Shown here: positions 50,431 to 58,647 of the stretch, one piece after another
Layout of the letters: each line of letters opens with the position of its first letter
Position numbering within the stretch: the stretch's first letter is position 1
From: Firm-04 sp045617625
GTDB lineage: Bacteria; Bacillota; Clostridia; Oscillospirales; Ruminococcaceae
Reading direction: 5' to 3'
Length of the DNA: 64,000 bases
Assembly (NCBI GenBank): GCA_045617625.1
Contig: JAZLJA010000036.1
Coordinates: 14,753 to 78,752, forward strand
Translations under genes and position numbers: made by a program
Notes under the pieces: model-generated
Database searches by the model: none
What the model was told of the DNA's origin: nothing
What the model saw: the letters and a program-made list of their open reading frames with translations, nothing else

Positions 50431-50964
50431 ATGGGGTATCTGTATCTGACACGGCACGGCGAGACGATCTGGAATGTGGAAAACAAAATCTGCGGGGCGA
50501 CGGACATTGCGCTCACCCCGCGAGGACATCAGCAGGCGATTGCACTGGGCGAGTATCTGCGTGATTCGGGCATTGCGGTGGATGAGATCCTCTATTCACC
50601 GCTGATGCGTGCGGCTGACACGGCAAAGCACATCGCGGAGATCACAGGCATTCCTGCAAAAGCGGAGATCGCCCTCACCGAGCAGAATTTCGGACGGTTT
50701 GAGGGCACACCGCGTGACGGGCAGGGCTTCATGGAGGCAAAGGCGCGGTTTCTTGACCGATACAGCGGCGGCGAATCCATGATGCAGGTCGGGCAGCGCG
50801 TTTACAATCTGCTTGACCGCCTCAAATCTGACCCGAAAACGTATCTTCTGGTGGCGCATGGCGGCATTGCCCGCATGGTGCGCTCCTATTTCGAGGATAT
50901 GAGCAATGAAGAATATGCACGCAGCGGCTTGAAAAACTGCGAACTGCTCCGATTTGAATTCTGA
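50431..50964 (+). CDS. Histidine phosphatase (phosphoglycerate-mutase-like)
   Basis: 177-residue phosphatase of branch 1 of the histidine phosphatase superfamily. The phosphohistidine motif is LTRHGETIWN (residues 6-15); the supporting Arg is in SPLMRAADTA, Glu in TEQNFGRFEG and the second His in LVAHGGIARM. Members act on sugar phosphates, nucleotides or cobalamin intermediates (CobC). No cobalamin genes are near. Position after ade suggests a nucleotide link, but that is only context. Confidence 0.9.
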   Translation: MGYLYLTRHGETIWNVENKICGATDIALTPRGHQQAIALGEYLRDSGIAVDEILYSPLMRAADTAKHIAEITGIPAKAEIALTEQNFGRFEGTPRDGQGFMEAKARFLDRYSGGESMMQVGQRVYNLLDRLKSDPKTYLLVAHGGIARMVRSYFEDMSNEEYARSGLKNCELLRFEF

Positions 50965-50970
50965 CAAACA

Positions 50971-51006
50971 AAAAACCGAAGCTCCCAAATGGAAGCTTCG
51001 GTTTTG
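50971..51006. terminator. Bidirectional terminator between phosphatase and rpsR
   Basis: AAAACCGAAGCT / AGCTTCGGTTTT stem with A and T flanks, between convergent genes. Confidence 0.88.
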
Positions 51007-51026
51007 TTTTGTCCATCAAACTCGGA

Positions 51027-51275
51027 TTAGTCCGAAGTGTAGGGCAGCAGTGCAACGTATCTTGCACGCTTGATAGCAGTGGTCAGCGCACGCTGATGGT
51101 AAGCACAGGTGCCGGTGACACGGCGGGGCAGAATCTTGGAACGCTCCGTCATGCACTTTCTTAGGCGGTTGATGTCCTTGTAGTCAATGACTTCCACCTT
51201 GTCGGCGCAGAACATGCAAACCTTTCTGCGGGGTCTCTTGGCACCGCGCTGCATCTTTTCATGATCCATAGGCAT
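51027..51275 (-). CDS. rpsR: Ribosomal protein S18
   Basis: Small-subunit protein that pairs with S6 on the 30S platform. 82 residues from the ATG after AAGGAGGG; TTG 51281 or ATG 51269 are alternatives. Four cysteines remain (KVCMFCADK ... RKCMTE ... GTCAYHQ), so this is the zinc-binding C+ form. The core sequence ILPRRVTGTC and RARYVALLPY is standard. Last gene of rpsF-ssb-rpsR. Confidence 0.97.
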   Translation of the reverse strand: MPMDHEKMQRGAKRPRRKVCMFCADKVEVIDYKDINRLRKCMTERSKILPRRVTGTCAYHQRALTTAIKRARYVALLPYTSD

Positions 51276-51304
51276 AGTCAAATTCCCTCCTTTTCAGGAA
51301 TTGG

Positions 51305-51832
51305 TTAGAACGGAACTTCTCCGTCACTTAAAATTTCTTCAAATTCGCCGATATCGCCGATGTTCAAGCCGCCGCCCTGCTGAGGTGCGGGCTGTGCGGG
51401 AGCTGCATAGTTTTGCTGGGGTGCGGAATAATTCTGCTGCGGGGCACCGTAGCCACCATTCTGATAGCCGCCCTGCGGTGCGGAATAATCGCCGCCGCCC
51501 TGCGAAGCACTTTTGCTCTCGCCGAAGCTGACATTGTCAACCTGAACGTTCATGCGATAGTGTTTGACACCGTTATTATCCGTGTAGTTGTCATTGCGGA
51601 GGGCACCCTCTACGATGATCATGCTGCCTTTGTGAAAATAACGGCTCACAAATTCTGCTGATGTTCTCCAGGCAATGCAGTCGATGAAATCGGCTTCACG
51701 CTCACCTGTCTGCTTATTGGCAAACTGGCGGGACACTGCAACGGAAAACCGACAGCAGGGAATACCGGAGGTCGTCTGCCGAAATTCAGGATCTCTGGTC
51801 AGTCTTCCCATCAGGATAACCTTGTTAATCAT
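51305..51832 (-). CDS. ssb: Single-stranded DNA-binding protein
   Basis: SSB of 175 residues: an N-terminal OB fold (about 1-108; NKVILMGRLTRDPEFRQT, DFIDCIAWR), then a Gly/Gln/Tyr/Pro-rich flexible tail with repeated (Y)SAPQQNY units, and the acidic tip DGEVPF that binds partner proteins. AGGAGG lies 9 bases before the ATG. It sits between rpsF and rpsR, the usual Firmicutes order. Confidence 0.97.
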   Translation of the reverse strand: MINKVILMGRLTRDPEFRQTTSGIPCCRFSVAVSRQFANKQTGEREADFIDCIAWRTSAEFVSRYFHKGSMIIVEGALRNDNYTDNNGVKHYRMNVQVDNVSFGESKSASQGGGDYSAPQGGYQNGGYGAPQQNYSAPQQNYAAPAQPAPQQGGGLNIGDIGEFEEILSDGEVPF

Positions 51833-51865
51833 AAGGAACAACCTCCTAAATACGTGGTTTTCTGA

Positions 51866-52159
51866 TTACTCGATCACAGTAACCATGGAACGGAGAACGC
51901 CGTCGGTGATTTGCAGGATACGATTCAGCTCTGCAGGGAAATCAGGAGCGGAATTGAAGTTTGCCACGATGTAGTAGCCCTCGGTCTCATCCGCGATTTC
52001 ATAAGCCAGCTTACGCTTACCCCATTCATCGACTTCGCCAAGCTCTGCATTCTTCTCGATGAGAGCCTTGAACTTCTCCCATGTTGCCTGAACTGCCTCC
52101 TCGCCCTTTGCAACGCTCAGAACGAGCATCAGCTCATACTTTGCAGACAACTTTGCCAT
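51866..52159 (-). CDS. rpsF: Ribosomal protein S6
   Basis: 97-residue 30S protein (KYELMLVLSVAKGEEAVQ; DEWGKRKLAYEIADETEGYY; final IVANFNSAPDFPAELNRILQ region). First gene of rpsF-ssb-rpsR with AAGGAGG upstream. In many bacteria an S6:S18 complex binds the rpsF leader through a bulged CCG and represses the operon. The roughly 100-nt leader here contains ACCG and TCCGG segments able to form such a stem, but I did not verify the motif. Confidence 0.97.
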   Translation of the reverse strand: MAKLSAKYELMLVLSVAKGEEAVQATWEKFKALIEKNAELGEVDEWGKRKLAYEIADETEGYYIVANFNSAPDFPAELNRILQITDGVLRSMVTVIE

Positions 52160-52267
52160 GTTGATACACCTCCTTTTGGATTTCAGCTCGTCCGTTCATT
52201 CGGGCGAGCAAGGAATGGCGCGGTCTGATTGTCAGTCACATTGGACACCGGACACGCCGCATAGATT

Positions 52268-52296
52268 ATTGTACCAGATTTCTCATCATTTGTCAA
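52268..52296 (-). promoter_or_regulatory. Sigma-A promoter of rpsF-ssb-rpsR
   Basis: On the minus strand TTGACA (52291-52296), 17 bp, TACAAT (52268-52273). It leaves a roughly 100-nt leader, where the S6:S18 autoregulatory site would be expected. Confidence 0.88.
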
Positions 52297-52322
52297 GTGC
52301 AAAATCCGATTTTTTCAAAAAA

Positions 52323-52354
52323 GAGATTCCAAAGCTTGGAAGCTTCGGAATCTC
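52323..52354 (-). terminator. Terminator overlapping the stop of the 177-residue gene
   Basis: GAGATTCC-A-AAGCTT / AAGCTT-C-GGAATCTC hairpin reaching into the TGA stop codon, followed on the minus strand by TTTTTTGAAAAAATC. Confidence 0.85.
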
Positions 52355-52886
52355 ATGCAAGCTGGATTGTCGAAATCATCGTATCTACGATGGGTTTATA
52401 TTTTTCGACCTCGCCCGTGAACAGGAGAGCGTAGACGAATTTCTTCTTCTGGATCAGCACGATGACGGCATCTTCTTCGCGGGTGCGTCGGATGTTTTTG
52501 TAATGCACGGTCACTTTGGGCGCATAGCGCACATAACCGCGTTCAAATGTCTCCACGCGAATTGTGCCAAGCTGACGGAAAAATGCCTGTTCGAGTGTTT
52601 CCTGCGTCACCAGTTTCAGCGAGCCTTCAAACGGCATACGGCTGACTGTCAGCACAAGGGTCTGCGCGTTGTCGCCGAATGTTGTCTGGGAGCTGTCATT
52701 TTTCAGCACCCGAAAGCTTTGCGGCAGCGCGATTTTCAGTGCGCCTCCCATGCAGGAGGCTTCCTGCGGCAGCACCACCACCGAGAGAATTTTATCCTCG
52801 GCGAGCGGCTCTGGATTTTTGCGTTTGCCTTGCATCCACGCCCGAAGCCGAGAGAGCCACGCACGGAACTTTGTCGTATGCGGCAT
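52353..52886 (-). CDS. Hypothetical protein, 177 residues
   Basis: Not recognised. A short basic N-terminus (RAWLSRLRAWMQGKRK) is followed by a predicted alpha/beta domain of about 140 residues with alternating strands (TLVLTVSRMPFEG, VTVHYKNIRRT, DAVIVLIQKKKFVYALLF). There is no signal peptide or membrane helix, though the basic start could bind membrane lipid. Start at the second ATG, 8 bases after GGAGG; the first ATG is too near the site. Follows the VanY-like gene by 33 bases in one unit. Confidence 0.7.
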   Translation of the reverse strand: MPHTTKFRAWLSRLRAWMQGKRKNPEPLAEDKILSVVVLPQEASCMGGALKIALPQSFRVLKNDSSQTTFGDNAQTLVLTVSRMPFEGSLKLVTQETLEQAFFRQLGTIRVETFERGYVRYAPKVTVHYKNIRRTREEDAVIVLIQKKKFVYALLFTGEVEKYKPIVDTMISTIQLA

Positions 52887-52919
52887 TCTCATCGCCTCCT
52901 TTCGGGAATGTAAGGGATG

Positions 52920-53930
52920 TCAGGAAATCGCGGTGACGATATAGCCGTCGATGTTGTTGCCCGAGATTTCGTAATTGCCGCTGACGGGCACAGGCACATC
53001 GGTATCGCCTGTTGTGCTTGCAGGGACGTAATAAATGGTGAAATCCTGCTCGTTATAGGAGTAGTTCAGCAATCCTGTACCATAGGCGTATTTTTCCTTG
53101 AGCAGATCGAGATATTCTTCGAGGCAGAGGTTGTTTTCGTGCATATACGCAGCATGGGGGATGCCGACATAGCGCAGGGCTGCATAGGTTCCCTTCACGC
53201 CGGTTTTGTCCTCCTTGCCCTCAGGATACCGCTGCACAAAACCGTACTTGAACATATTGCTGAAGATCCATGAATAGGGTTCGGCATTGGTGACAGGGGC
53301 GTAAGAGCCGCGGTTTGTTTTCAGGTGGAGCTGAATATCGAGACCGCAGGCAGACTCAGGATTTGCTTTTTTGTCGTCCACGGCGAGATAGCCGTAGTTG
53401 AACATGATCTCGGTGTTGCTTGTCTGCGCGTAGTAGGCGGAAATCATTTTGTTGAACCACGAGAGAGCATTGGTATTGTAAAGTACATACGCGGGGTACG
53501 AGACGTTATAGATGCCTGCGTACTTCTGATCGTATTCGCCGTTTCTGGCGACCAGTACCAGATCGAGATCCTCTTTGGTGAGGTGGCTTGGGTTATCCTT
53601 GTTGACCAGCACCAGGTTTCCGCCGTAGACATCGCCTGCCATTTGCACGGCATTGACGAAATCGGATGCGGAATCTTCGGGCGGTGCGGTGGTTTCGGTG
53701 TGAGCCGCAGACGACGATGAGGTATTATCGCCGCCGATGACATAATCGGCAGAACTTTCGGCGGTTTCGCTGCTCAGCGGGCTGATGGGGTTGATTTTGG
53801 GTGTATCCTCGTTTTCATCTGATTTGGTGCAGGAACTGACGCCCCAGCCAATCAGGAAAATCAGGAAAATCAGGAACACAAATGCGCCGATGACGCGGTC
53901 CCAGCGGATTCTGCGGTTGCGGTATGCCAT
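52920..53930 (-). CDS. VanY-like (peptidase M15B) pseudoenzyme, membrane anchored
   Basis: 336 residues: a basic start, one transmembrane helix (about 13-32), a Ser/Thr-rich stalk (about 40-85) and an external domain that aligns with D-Ala-D-Ala carboxypeptidase VanY. The family-like stretch KYGFVQRYPEGKEDKTGV and ALRYVG ... LCLEEYLDLLKEK is clear. All three zinc ligands seem missing. The SxHxxGxAxD site reads PESACGLDIQL, and the EPWH site reads GTYAAL. It probably binds peptidoglycan or signals without cleaving. GGAGG lies upstream of the ATG. Confidence 0.75.
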   Translation of the reverse strand: MAYRNRRIRWDRVIGAFVFLIFLIFLIGWGVSSCTKSDENEDTPKINPISPLSSETAESSADYVIGGDNTSSSSAAHTETTAPPEDSASDFVNAVQMAGDVYGGNLVLVNKDNPSHLTKEDLDLVLVARNGEYDQKYAGIYNVSYPAYVLYNTNALSWFNKMISAYYAQTSNTEIMFNYGYLAVDDKKANPESACGLDIQLHLKTNRGSYAPVTNAEPYSWIFSNMFKYGFVQRYPEGKEDKTGVKGTYAALRYVGIPHAAYMHENNLCLEEYLDLLKEKYAYGTGLLNYSYNEQDFTIYYVPASTTGDTDVPVPVSGNYEISGNNIDGYIVTAIS

Positions 53931-54029
53931 TGGAATTTCCTCCGTTCTTTGTTCTTACACGTCTTACACGAATGATTGTTTTCTATTTATCTGCTTGTTT
54001 TTTCTGTATGTATTCGGATTCTCGAAAAA

Positions 54030-54068
54030 GGCACAGCCTCCCGAAAGTGAAATCCGTGAGACTGTGCC
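54030..54068 (-). terminator. Terminator of pspA
   Basis: GGCACAG-C-CTC / GAG-A-CTGTGCC hairpin followed on the minus strand by TTTTTCGAG. Confidence 0.8.
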
Positions 54069-54094
54069 GTGTCGTTTACGTAGAATGCGCGGAA

Positions 54095-54862
54095 TTATAC
54101 GGTTTCGGAACCTTCAGCGGGAGCAGCCTCGGGCTCGGAGAGACCTGCCTGTGCAGCAAAAGCGGCGAGATCTGCATCGGAGATGCCTGCATTGGACATA
54201 CCCATTTCAGACATCAGACGCTCAAGCTCGGAATCAACCTTTGCATTGCGTTCGAGTTCTTCAAACGAAGCAACTTCTTCGGGCTTGGTGGAACCGGTGA
54301 TCTCAGCAAATGCAGCAGCTTCTGCTTCCTTGCGCTCGATCTTTTCTTCCATCTTGGAGAGCTTGTCGAAGCCTGCATTGGAATCAATGCCGCCCAGAGA
54401 TTTTGCCAGTTCCTTGGTGGTGTCAGCCATCTGGGAGCGTGCGATCAGCATAGCCTCGCGGCTCTTTGCTTCCTGCAGCTTGGATTTCAGCACCTCGACC
54501 TGAGAACGGATCGCCTCGGTCTGGTTGGAAATGGTCTCGAACATTTCACGGTAGTTTGCAACGTCCTCATCTGCCTTGACCTTGTTGGCGAGAGCTTTCT
54601 TCGCAAGCTCAGCGTCGCCGGATTTCAGAGCAGCTTTTGCACGGGTCTCCCAGTTTGCGGAGACTGCGCAGGCATTGCGGTACTGTTTTTCCACCGTGCG
54701 CTCGCTGGCAACAGCCTTGCCGAGTGCCTGTGTGGATTTTGTCAGTTCCTTCTGCATATCGACAATAATCTGTTTGACAAGCTTTTCGGGGTCTTCTGCC
54801 TTGTCGAGAAGCTCGTTAATGTTTGCTTTGAGAATATCGCTCAATCTGGAAAAAATGCCCAT
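54095..54862 (-). CDS. pspA: PspA/IM30 (ESCRT-III-like) membrane-stress protein
   Basis: 255-residue coiled-coil protein that forms rods or rings on stressed membranes. It opens GIFSRLSDILKANINELLDK, the amphipathic helix of the family, followed by the conserved EDPEKLVKQIIVDMQ and long helices (about 25-220). A short acidic Ala/Glu-rich tail ends it. The start after GGAGGG excludes an eight-codon upstream extension. Single gene with a consensus promoter; no PspC or LiaF partner is next to it. Confidence 0.94.
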   Translation of the reverse strand: MGIFSRLSDILKANINELLDKAEDPEKLVKQIIVDMQKELTKSTQALGKAVASERTVEKQYRNACAVSANWETRAKAALKSGDAELAKKALANKVKADEDVANYREMFETISNQTEAIRSQVEVLKSKLQEAKSREAMLIARSQMADTTKELAKSLGGIDSNAGFDKLSKMEEKIERKEAEAAAFAEITGSTKPEEVASFEELERNAKVDSELERLMSEMGMSNAGISDADLAAFAAQAGLSEPEAAPAEGSETV

Positions 54863-54935
54863 CTGGATGACCCTCCTGAATTTCATATGAATTTTCGGCA
54901 GGCATTGAAAAAATCATGCTCTGCCAAGTATCAAC

Positions 54936-54964
54936 ATTATACCAAAGATTCTGCAAAATGTCAA
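54936..54964 (-). promoter_or_regulatory. Consensus promoter of pspA
   Basis: On the minus strand TTGACA (54959-54964), 17 bp, TATAAT (54936-54941): perfect hexamers, suggesting basal rather than purely stress-induced expression. Confidence 0.9.
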
Positions 54965-55041
54965 GTGGAAAAATAAAAAACTGTAAAAACGCACAAGATG
55001 CGGGATTATCGGGGACAAAACGAATTTTTCATCGGATTCGC

Positions 55042-55070
55042 TTGCGTTCCGCGGCTTTTTGTGATATAAT
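55042..55070 (+). promoter_or_regulatory. Sigma-A promoter of the amidohydrolase operon
   Basis: TTGCGT (55042-55047), 17 bp, TATAAT (55065-55070), about 50 bases before the start codon. Confidence 0.8.
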
Positions 55071-55122
55071 TAAGATATATGTGCGTTTACAGATACACAC
55101 AGCAGAAACGGAGATATGTGAT

Positions 55123-56271
55123 ATGCGGATATACAACGTCACGGTGATGAAAATGGACGGTTCTGCGCCATTTCACGGGTTTGTGACGATAATCGGCGGA
55201 AAAATCGCGGCAGTGCAGCCGGGTGACATTGCCCCTGCCCCTGATGACATCGACGGCAAAGGCGGCTTGCTGCTGCCCGGTTTTGTCGATGCCCACACGC
55301 ATCTTGGAATTGTGGAGGACGGCATCGACTTTGAGGGCGACGACTGCAACGAATCGACTGATCCTTTCATGCCCCATCTGCGGGCGATAGACGGCATCAA
55401 CCCCTTTGACCGCTGCTTTGCCGAAGCACGCAGGCACGGCATCACCACGGTGCTTTCATGCCCGGGGAGTGCAAATCCCTGCGGCGGGGCTGTCACAGCG
55501 ATGAAAACTGCGGGCAGAATCGCGGATGACATGGCGATTGCCGAAGTCGGCATCAAATTTGCACTGGGCGAGAACCCCAAAAGCGTTTACGACCACCGCG
55601 ACGAAACACCCGTGACACGTATGGCAACTGCGGCGATCCTGCGCGAGGGGCTGCGGAAAGCGATCCGTTATCAGGAGGATATTGCCGCCGCAGAAGCCGA
55701 CAGCGATCTGACACCGCCCGAATTTGACATGAAATGCGAGGCACTTTTGCCGTTGCTGCGGCGCGAACAGAAGGCGTTTTTCCATTGTCACCGCGCCGAT
55801 GATATCGCAACGGCAATGCGCATTGCAAATGAGTTTTCCCTCGATCTGGTGCTGATTCACGCAACGGAGGGCTATCGCATTGCGGATGTGCTTGCCGCAA
55901 AACAGATCCCTGCCATCGTGGGACCGCTGATCGGTGCCCGCACAAAACCCGAACTGCGGGAACAATCTGCTGAAAATGCAGCAGAACTGCGAAAAGCAGG
56001 TGTCAAACTCGCCATTTGCACCGATCACCCCGAAACCCCGATCGCGTATCTGGCTGCAACGGCGGCGGTGGCGGTCAAGGGCGGGCTGCCGCATGAGGAA
56101 GCACTGCTTGCCCTGACGGCATCGGCGGCGGAAATTGCAGGCATCGGGGATAGAGTCGGAAAAATCGAGGCAGGCTTTGATGCCGATTTGCAGCTTTACG
56201 CGACCGATGTCAACCCGCTTTCGATCGATGCGGAGCCCGAATGGGTCATGATCGACGGCAACCCTGTTTGA
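55123..56271 (+). CDS. Amidohydrolase (imidazolonepropionase/dihydroorotase-like)
   Basis: 382-residue metal-dependent hydrolase of the amidohydrolase superfamily. An N-terminal beta-sandwich is followed by the metal motif GFVDAHTHLGI (about 58-68), then HCHRADD and IHATEGYR (His ligands, about 225 and 245). The catalytic Asp is in LAICTDHPETP near 300, with a C-terminal IGKIEAGFDADLQLY. Substrate unknown; such proteins hydrolyse cyclic amides, dipeptides or prolidase-type substrates. GGAG lies 9 bases before the ATG. It is followed closely by the fumarase alpha and cca genes. Confidence 0.87.
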   Translation: MRIYNVTVMKMDGSAPFHGFVTIIGGKIAAVQPGDIAPAPDDIDGKGGLLLPGFVDAHTHLGIVEDGIDFEGDDCNESTDPFMPHLRAIDGINPFDRCFAEARRHGITTVLSCPGSANPCGGAVTAMKTAGRIADDMAIAEVGIKFALGENPKSVYDHRDETPVTRMATAAILREGLRKAIRYQEDIAAAEADSDLTPPEFDMKCEALLPLLRREQKAFFHCHRADDIATAMRIANEFSLDLVLIHATEGYRIADVLAAKQIPAIVGPLIGARTKPELREQSAENAAELRKAGVKLAICTDHPETPIAYLAATAAVAVKGGLPHEEALLALTASAAEIAGIGDRVGKIEAGFDADLQLYATDVNPLSIDAEPEWVMIDGNPV

Positions 56272-56289
56272 AACGAAAGGATGATAACT

Positions 56290-57132
56290 ATGCGCGAAAT
56301 TCATGTAGATACGATCACAGCAAAGGTGCGCGAGCTTTGTATGCAGGCAAATGCCGTGCTGCCGAAATCTCTCGAAACCTGCATCCGAAACGGAAAAACG
56401 CTGGAACAATCCGAGGCGGGCAGGAGCGTTTTTGACGATCTCTGTGCAAACCTCGATGCGGCGCGTGAAACAGGTCTCCCGATTTGTCAGGACACGGGCA
56501 TGGCAGTGATCTTCATGCGCGTGGGACAGGATGTTCACATTGTCGGAGGCGATTTGCGCGAGGCGGTCAACCGCGGTGTGGCGGCAGGCTATCTGGACGG
56601 CTATCTGCGCTGCTCGGTGGTCGGTGATCCGCTGGAGCGTGTCAACACGGGCAACAACACCCCTGCCGTGCTGCATCTCGACATTGTGGCGGGCGACAGC
56701 ATTGCACTCGACGTTTGCCCCAAGGGGTTCGGCAGTGAAAATATGAGTGCGCTGCGGATGTTCACCCCTGCGGCGAATGAAGATACACTGGTGGAATACG
56801 TCACCGATGTGATCCGCAAAGCGGGCAGCAACCCCTGTCCGCCGATCGTTGTGGGCGTTGGCATCGGCGGTGATTTTGAACTCTGTGCCTATCTTGCGAA
56901 AAAAGCACTCTGCCGCGATGTGGCACTGCGCAACCCTGCACCGCGGTATGCGGCACTGGAGGAGAAAATGCTCCGATCTGTCAATCGGCTCGGCATCGGA
57001 CCGCAGGGCTTTGGCGGCACTGTGACTGCCCTTGCCGTCAACATTGAGCAGGCACCCACGCATATTGCGGGGCTTCCGATCGCGGTCAATGTGGGCTGCC
57101 ATGTGACGCGTCATGCAAGCGCGGTGATCTGA
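56290..57132 (+). CDS. Class I fumarase / tartrate dehydratase alpha subunit, orphan
   Basis: 280-residue N-terminal (alpha) subunit of a two-subunit class I fumarase or L-tartrate dehydratase, which hydrates fumarate using a [4Fe-4S] cluster. Cluster cysteines are in PICQDTGMAV, DVCPKGFGSENMS and NPCPPIVVGVGIGG. The usual beta subunit gene, normally directly downstream, is absent: cca starts at the next base. It must be encoded elsewhere or the protein works alone. Start at MREIH, 9 bases after AAAGG. Confidence 0.9.
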   Translation: MREIHVDTITAKVRELCMQANAVLPKSLETCIRNGKTLEQSEAGRSVFDDLCANLDAARETGLPICQDTGMAVIFMRVGQDVHIVGGDLREAVNRGVAAGYLDGYLRCSVVGDPLERVNTGNNTPAVLHLDIVAGDSIALDVCPKGFGSENMSALRMFTPAANEDTLVEYVTDVIRKAGSNPCPPIVVGVGIGGDFELCAYLAKKALCRDVALRNPAPRYAALEEKMLRSVNRLGIGPQGFGGTVTALAVNIEQAPTHIAGLPIAVNVGCHVTRHASAVI

Positions 57133-58491
57133 ATGAAACTCCGCATTGATATTCCCGTGCAGGTGCGGCAGGTGATGCAAAAACTCGCAGATGCAGGCTT
57201 TTCGGCGTATATCGTCGGCGGCTGCGTGCGTGATGCCCTGCGCGGCGAGAGTCCCCACGACTGGGATATGACCACTTCTGCCGAGCCCTTGCAGACCAAA
57301 GCCTGTTTTGCGGATTACCCTGTGATTGAAACAGGCTTGCAGCACGGCACGGTCACGGTCGTGGCTGATCATATGCCCATTGAGATCACCACTTACCGCA
57401 TCGACGGCGATTATTCCGACAACCGCCGCCCCGATTCCGTCACGTTCACGAAAAACCTCCGCGATGACCTTTCGCGCCGCGATTTCACGGTCAATGCAAT
57501 GGCTTATCACCCCGACGAGGGGCTGATCGATTTGTTCGGCGGACAGACGGATTTGCAGGAAAAGCGCATCGCGTGCGTGGGCAATGCCGCGGCGCGGTTT
57601 GATGAGGATGGCTTGCGGATCCTGCGTGCGCTGCGGTTTGCATCGGTGCTGGATTTTTCCATCGCCCCTGAAACCGCCGATGCCATTCATGCGCAGAAAG
57701 ATCTGCTGAGAGGCATCTCCGCCGAGCGCATTTTTGCGGAGCTTTCCAAGCTTCTGTGCGGCAGCGGTGCCGTGCGGATCCTGCGGGAATATGCGGATGT
57801 GCTGTTTGTCATCATGCCCGAATTACAGCCGATGCATCATTTTGAGCAGCACAACATCCACCACTGTTATGATGTGTACGAGCATACGCTGCATGTGCTG
57901 GAAAACGTGCCGCCCACGCCGATGCTTCGCTTTGCCGCGCTGCTCCACGACAGCGGCAAGCCTGCGGCGTTCTTCACCGATGAGCGCGGCGGGCATTTTC
58001 ACGGGCACGCCGAAATCAGCACTGAGATCGCAAAAACCGTGCTGACAAGGCTCAAATCTGACCGCAAGACCTTCGACACGGTCTGCCGTTTGGTGGAGCA
58101 TCACGATGTGGTGTTTCAGTTTGACTGCTTTGAACGTCAGCTCAAACGCTGGGTCAACCGCATCGGATTTGAGGAGACACGGATGCTGATTTTGCTGCAT
58201 CTGGGCGATGTGTCGGCACAGTCGGAACTTGACCGTGCGCAGCGTGTTGCCGAATCTCACGAAATGCTTGCGATTCTCGACCGTCTGGAGCAGAGTGATG
58301 CGTGCTTGTCGCTCAAAAAGCTTGCGCTGTCGGGCGATGATCTGCTGGCAATGGGGATCCCGCAGGGCAAAGCGATCGGTGCGGCGCTGCAATCGCTGCT
58401 CGAACAGGTCATGGATGGCAGTTTGCCCAATGAAAGAAATGCCCTTTTGGATGCTTTGCACAATCAAAATGTGCAAGGCACAGGGGAATAA
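57133..58491 (+). CDS. cca: CCA tRNA nucleotidyltransferase with HD domain
   Basis: Class II nucleotidyltransferase that adds or repairs tRNA CCA ends; 452 residues. Head motif YIVGGCVRDALRG, catalytic D-x-D in PHDWDMTT (near 41), RRDFTVNAMAY, and the EDGLRILRALRFA neck block. A C-terminal HD domain has LLHDSGKP (near 275), giving phosphohydrolase activity in some members. It begins at the base after the fumarase stop, without a strong ribosome site, so coupling to upstream translation is likely. Confidence 0.95.
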   Translation: MKLRIDIPVQVRQVMQKLADAGFSAYIVGGCVRDALRGESPHDWDMTTSAEPLQTKACFADYPVIETGLQHGTVTVVADHMPIEITTYRIDGDYSDNRRPDSVTFTKNLRDDLSRRDFTVNAMAYHPDEGLIDLFGGQTDLQEKRIACVGNAAARFDEDGLRILRALRFASVLDFSIAPETADAIHAQKDLLRGISAERIFAELSKLLCGSGAVRILREYADVLFVIMPELQPMHHFEQHNIHHCYDVYEHTLHVLENVPPTPMLRFAALLHDSGKPAAFFTDERGGHFHGHAEISTEIAKTVLTRLKSDRKTFDTVCRLVEHHDVVFQFDCFERQLKRWVNRIGFEETRMLILLHLGDVSAQSELDRAQRVAESHEMLAILDRLEQSDACLSLKKLALSGDDLLAMGIPQGKAIGAALQSLLEQVMDGSLPNERNALLDALHNQNVQGTGE

Positions 58492-58549
58492 ATCCTGCAC
58501 GGCGAAAAAATCGGGCGGCTGTGTGTCACAAAATTGTAAGGATTTGCCC

Positions 58550-58578
58550 TTGCAATTTTCACACAGATGTGTTATAAT
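58550..58578 (+). promoter_or_regulatory. Sigma-A promoter of the surface protein-sortase operon
   Basis: TTGCAA (58550-58555), 17 bp, TATAAT (58573-58578), 70 bases before the first gene. Confidence 0.82.
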
Positions 58579-58647
58579 TGCGTGAACAATCGGAAAATGA
58601 CGATTGTTTTTCGCAAGTCGGCAATGATTTCCAGAAAGGATTTTTTG

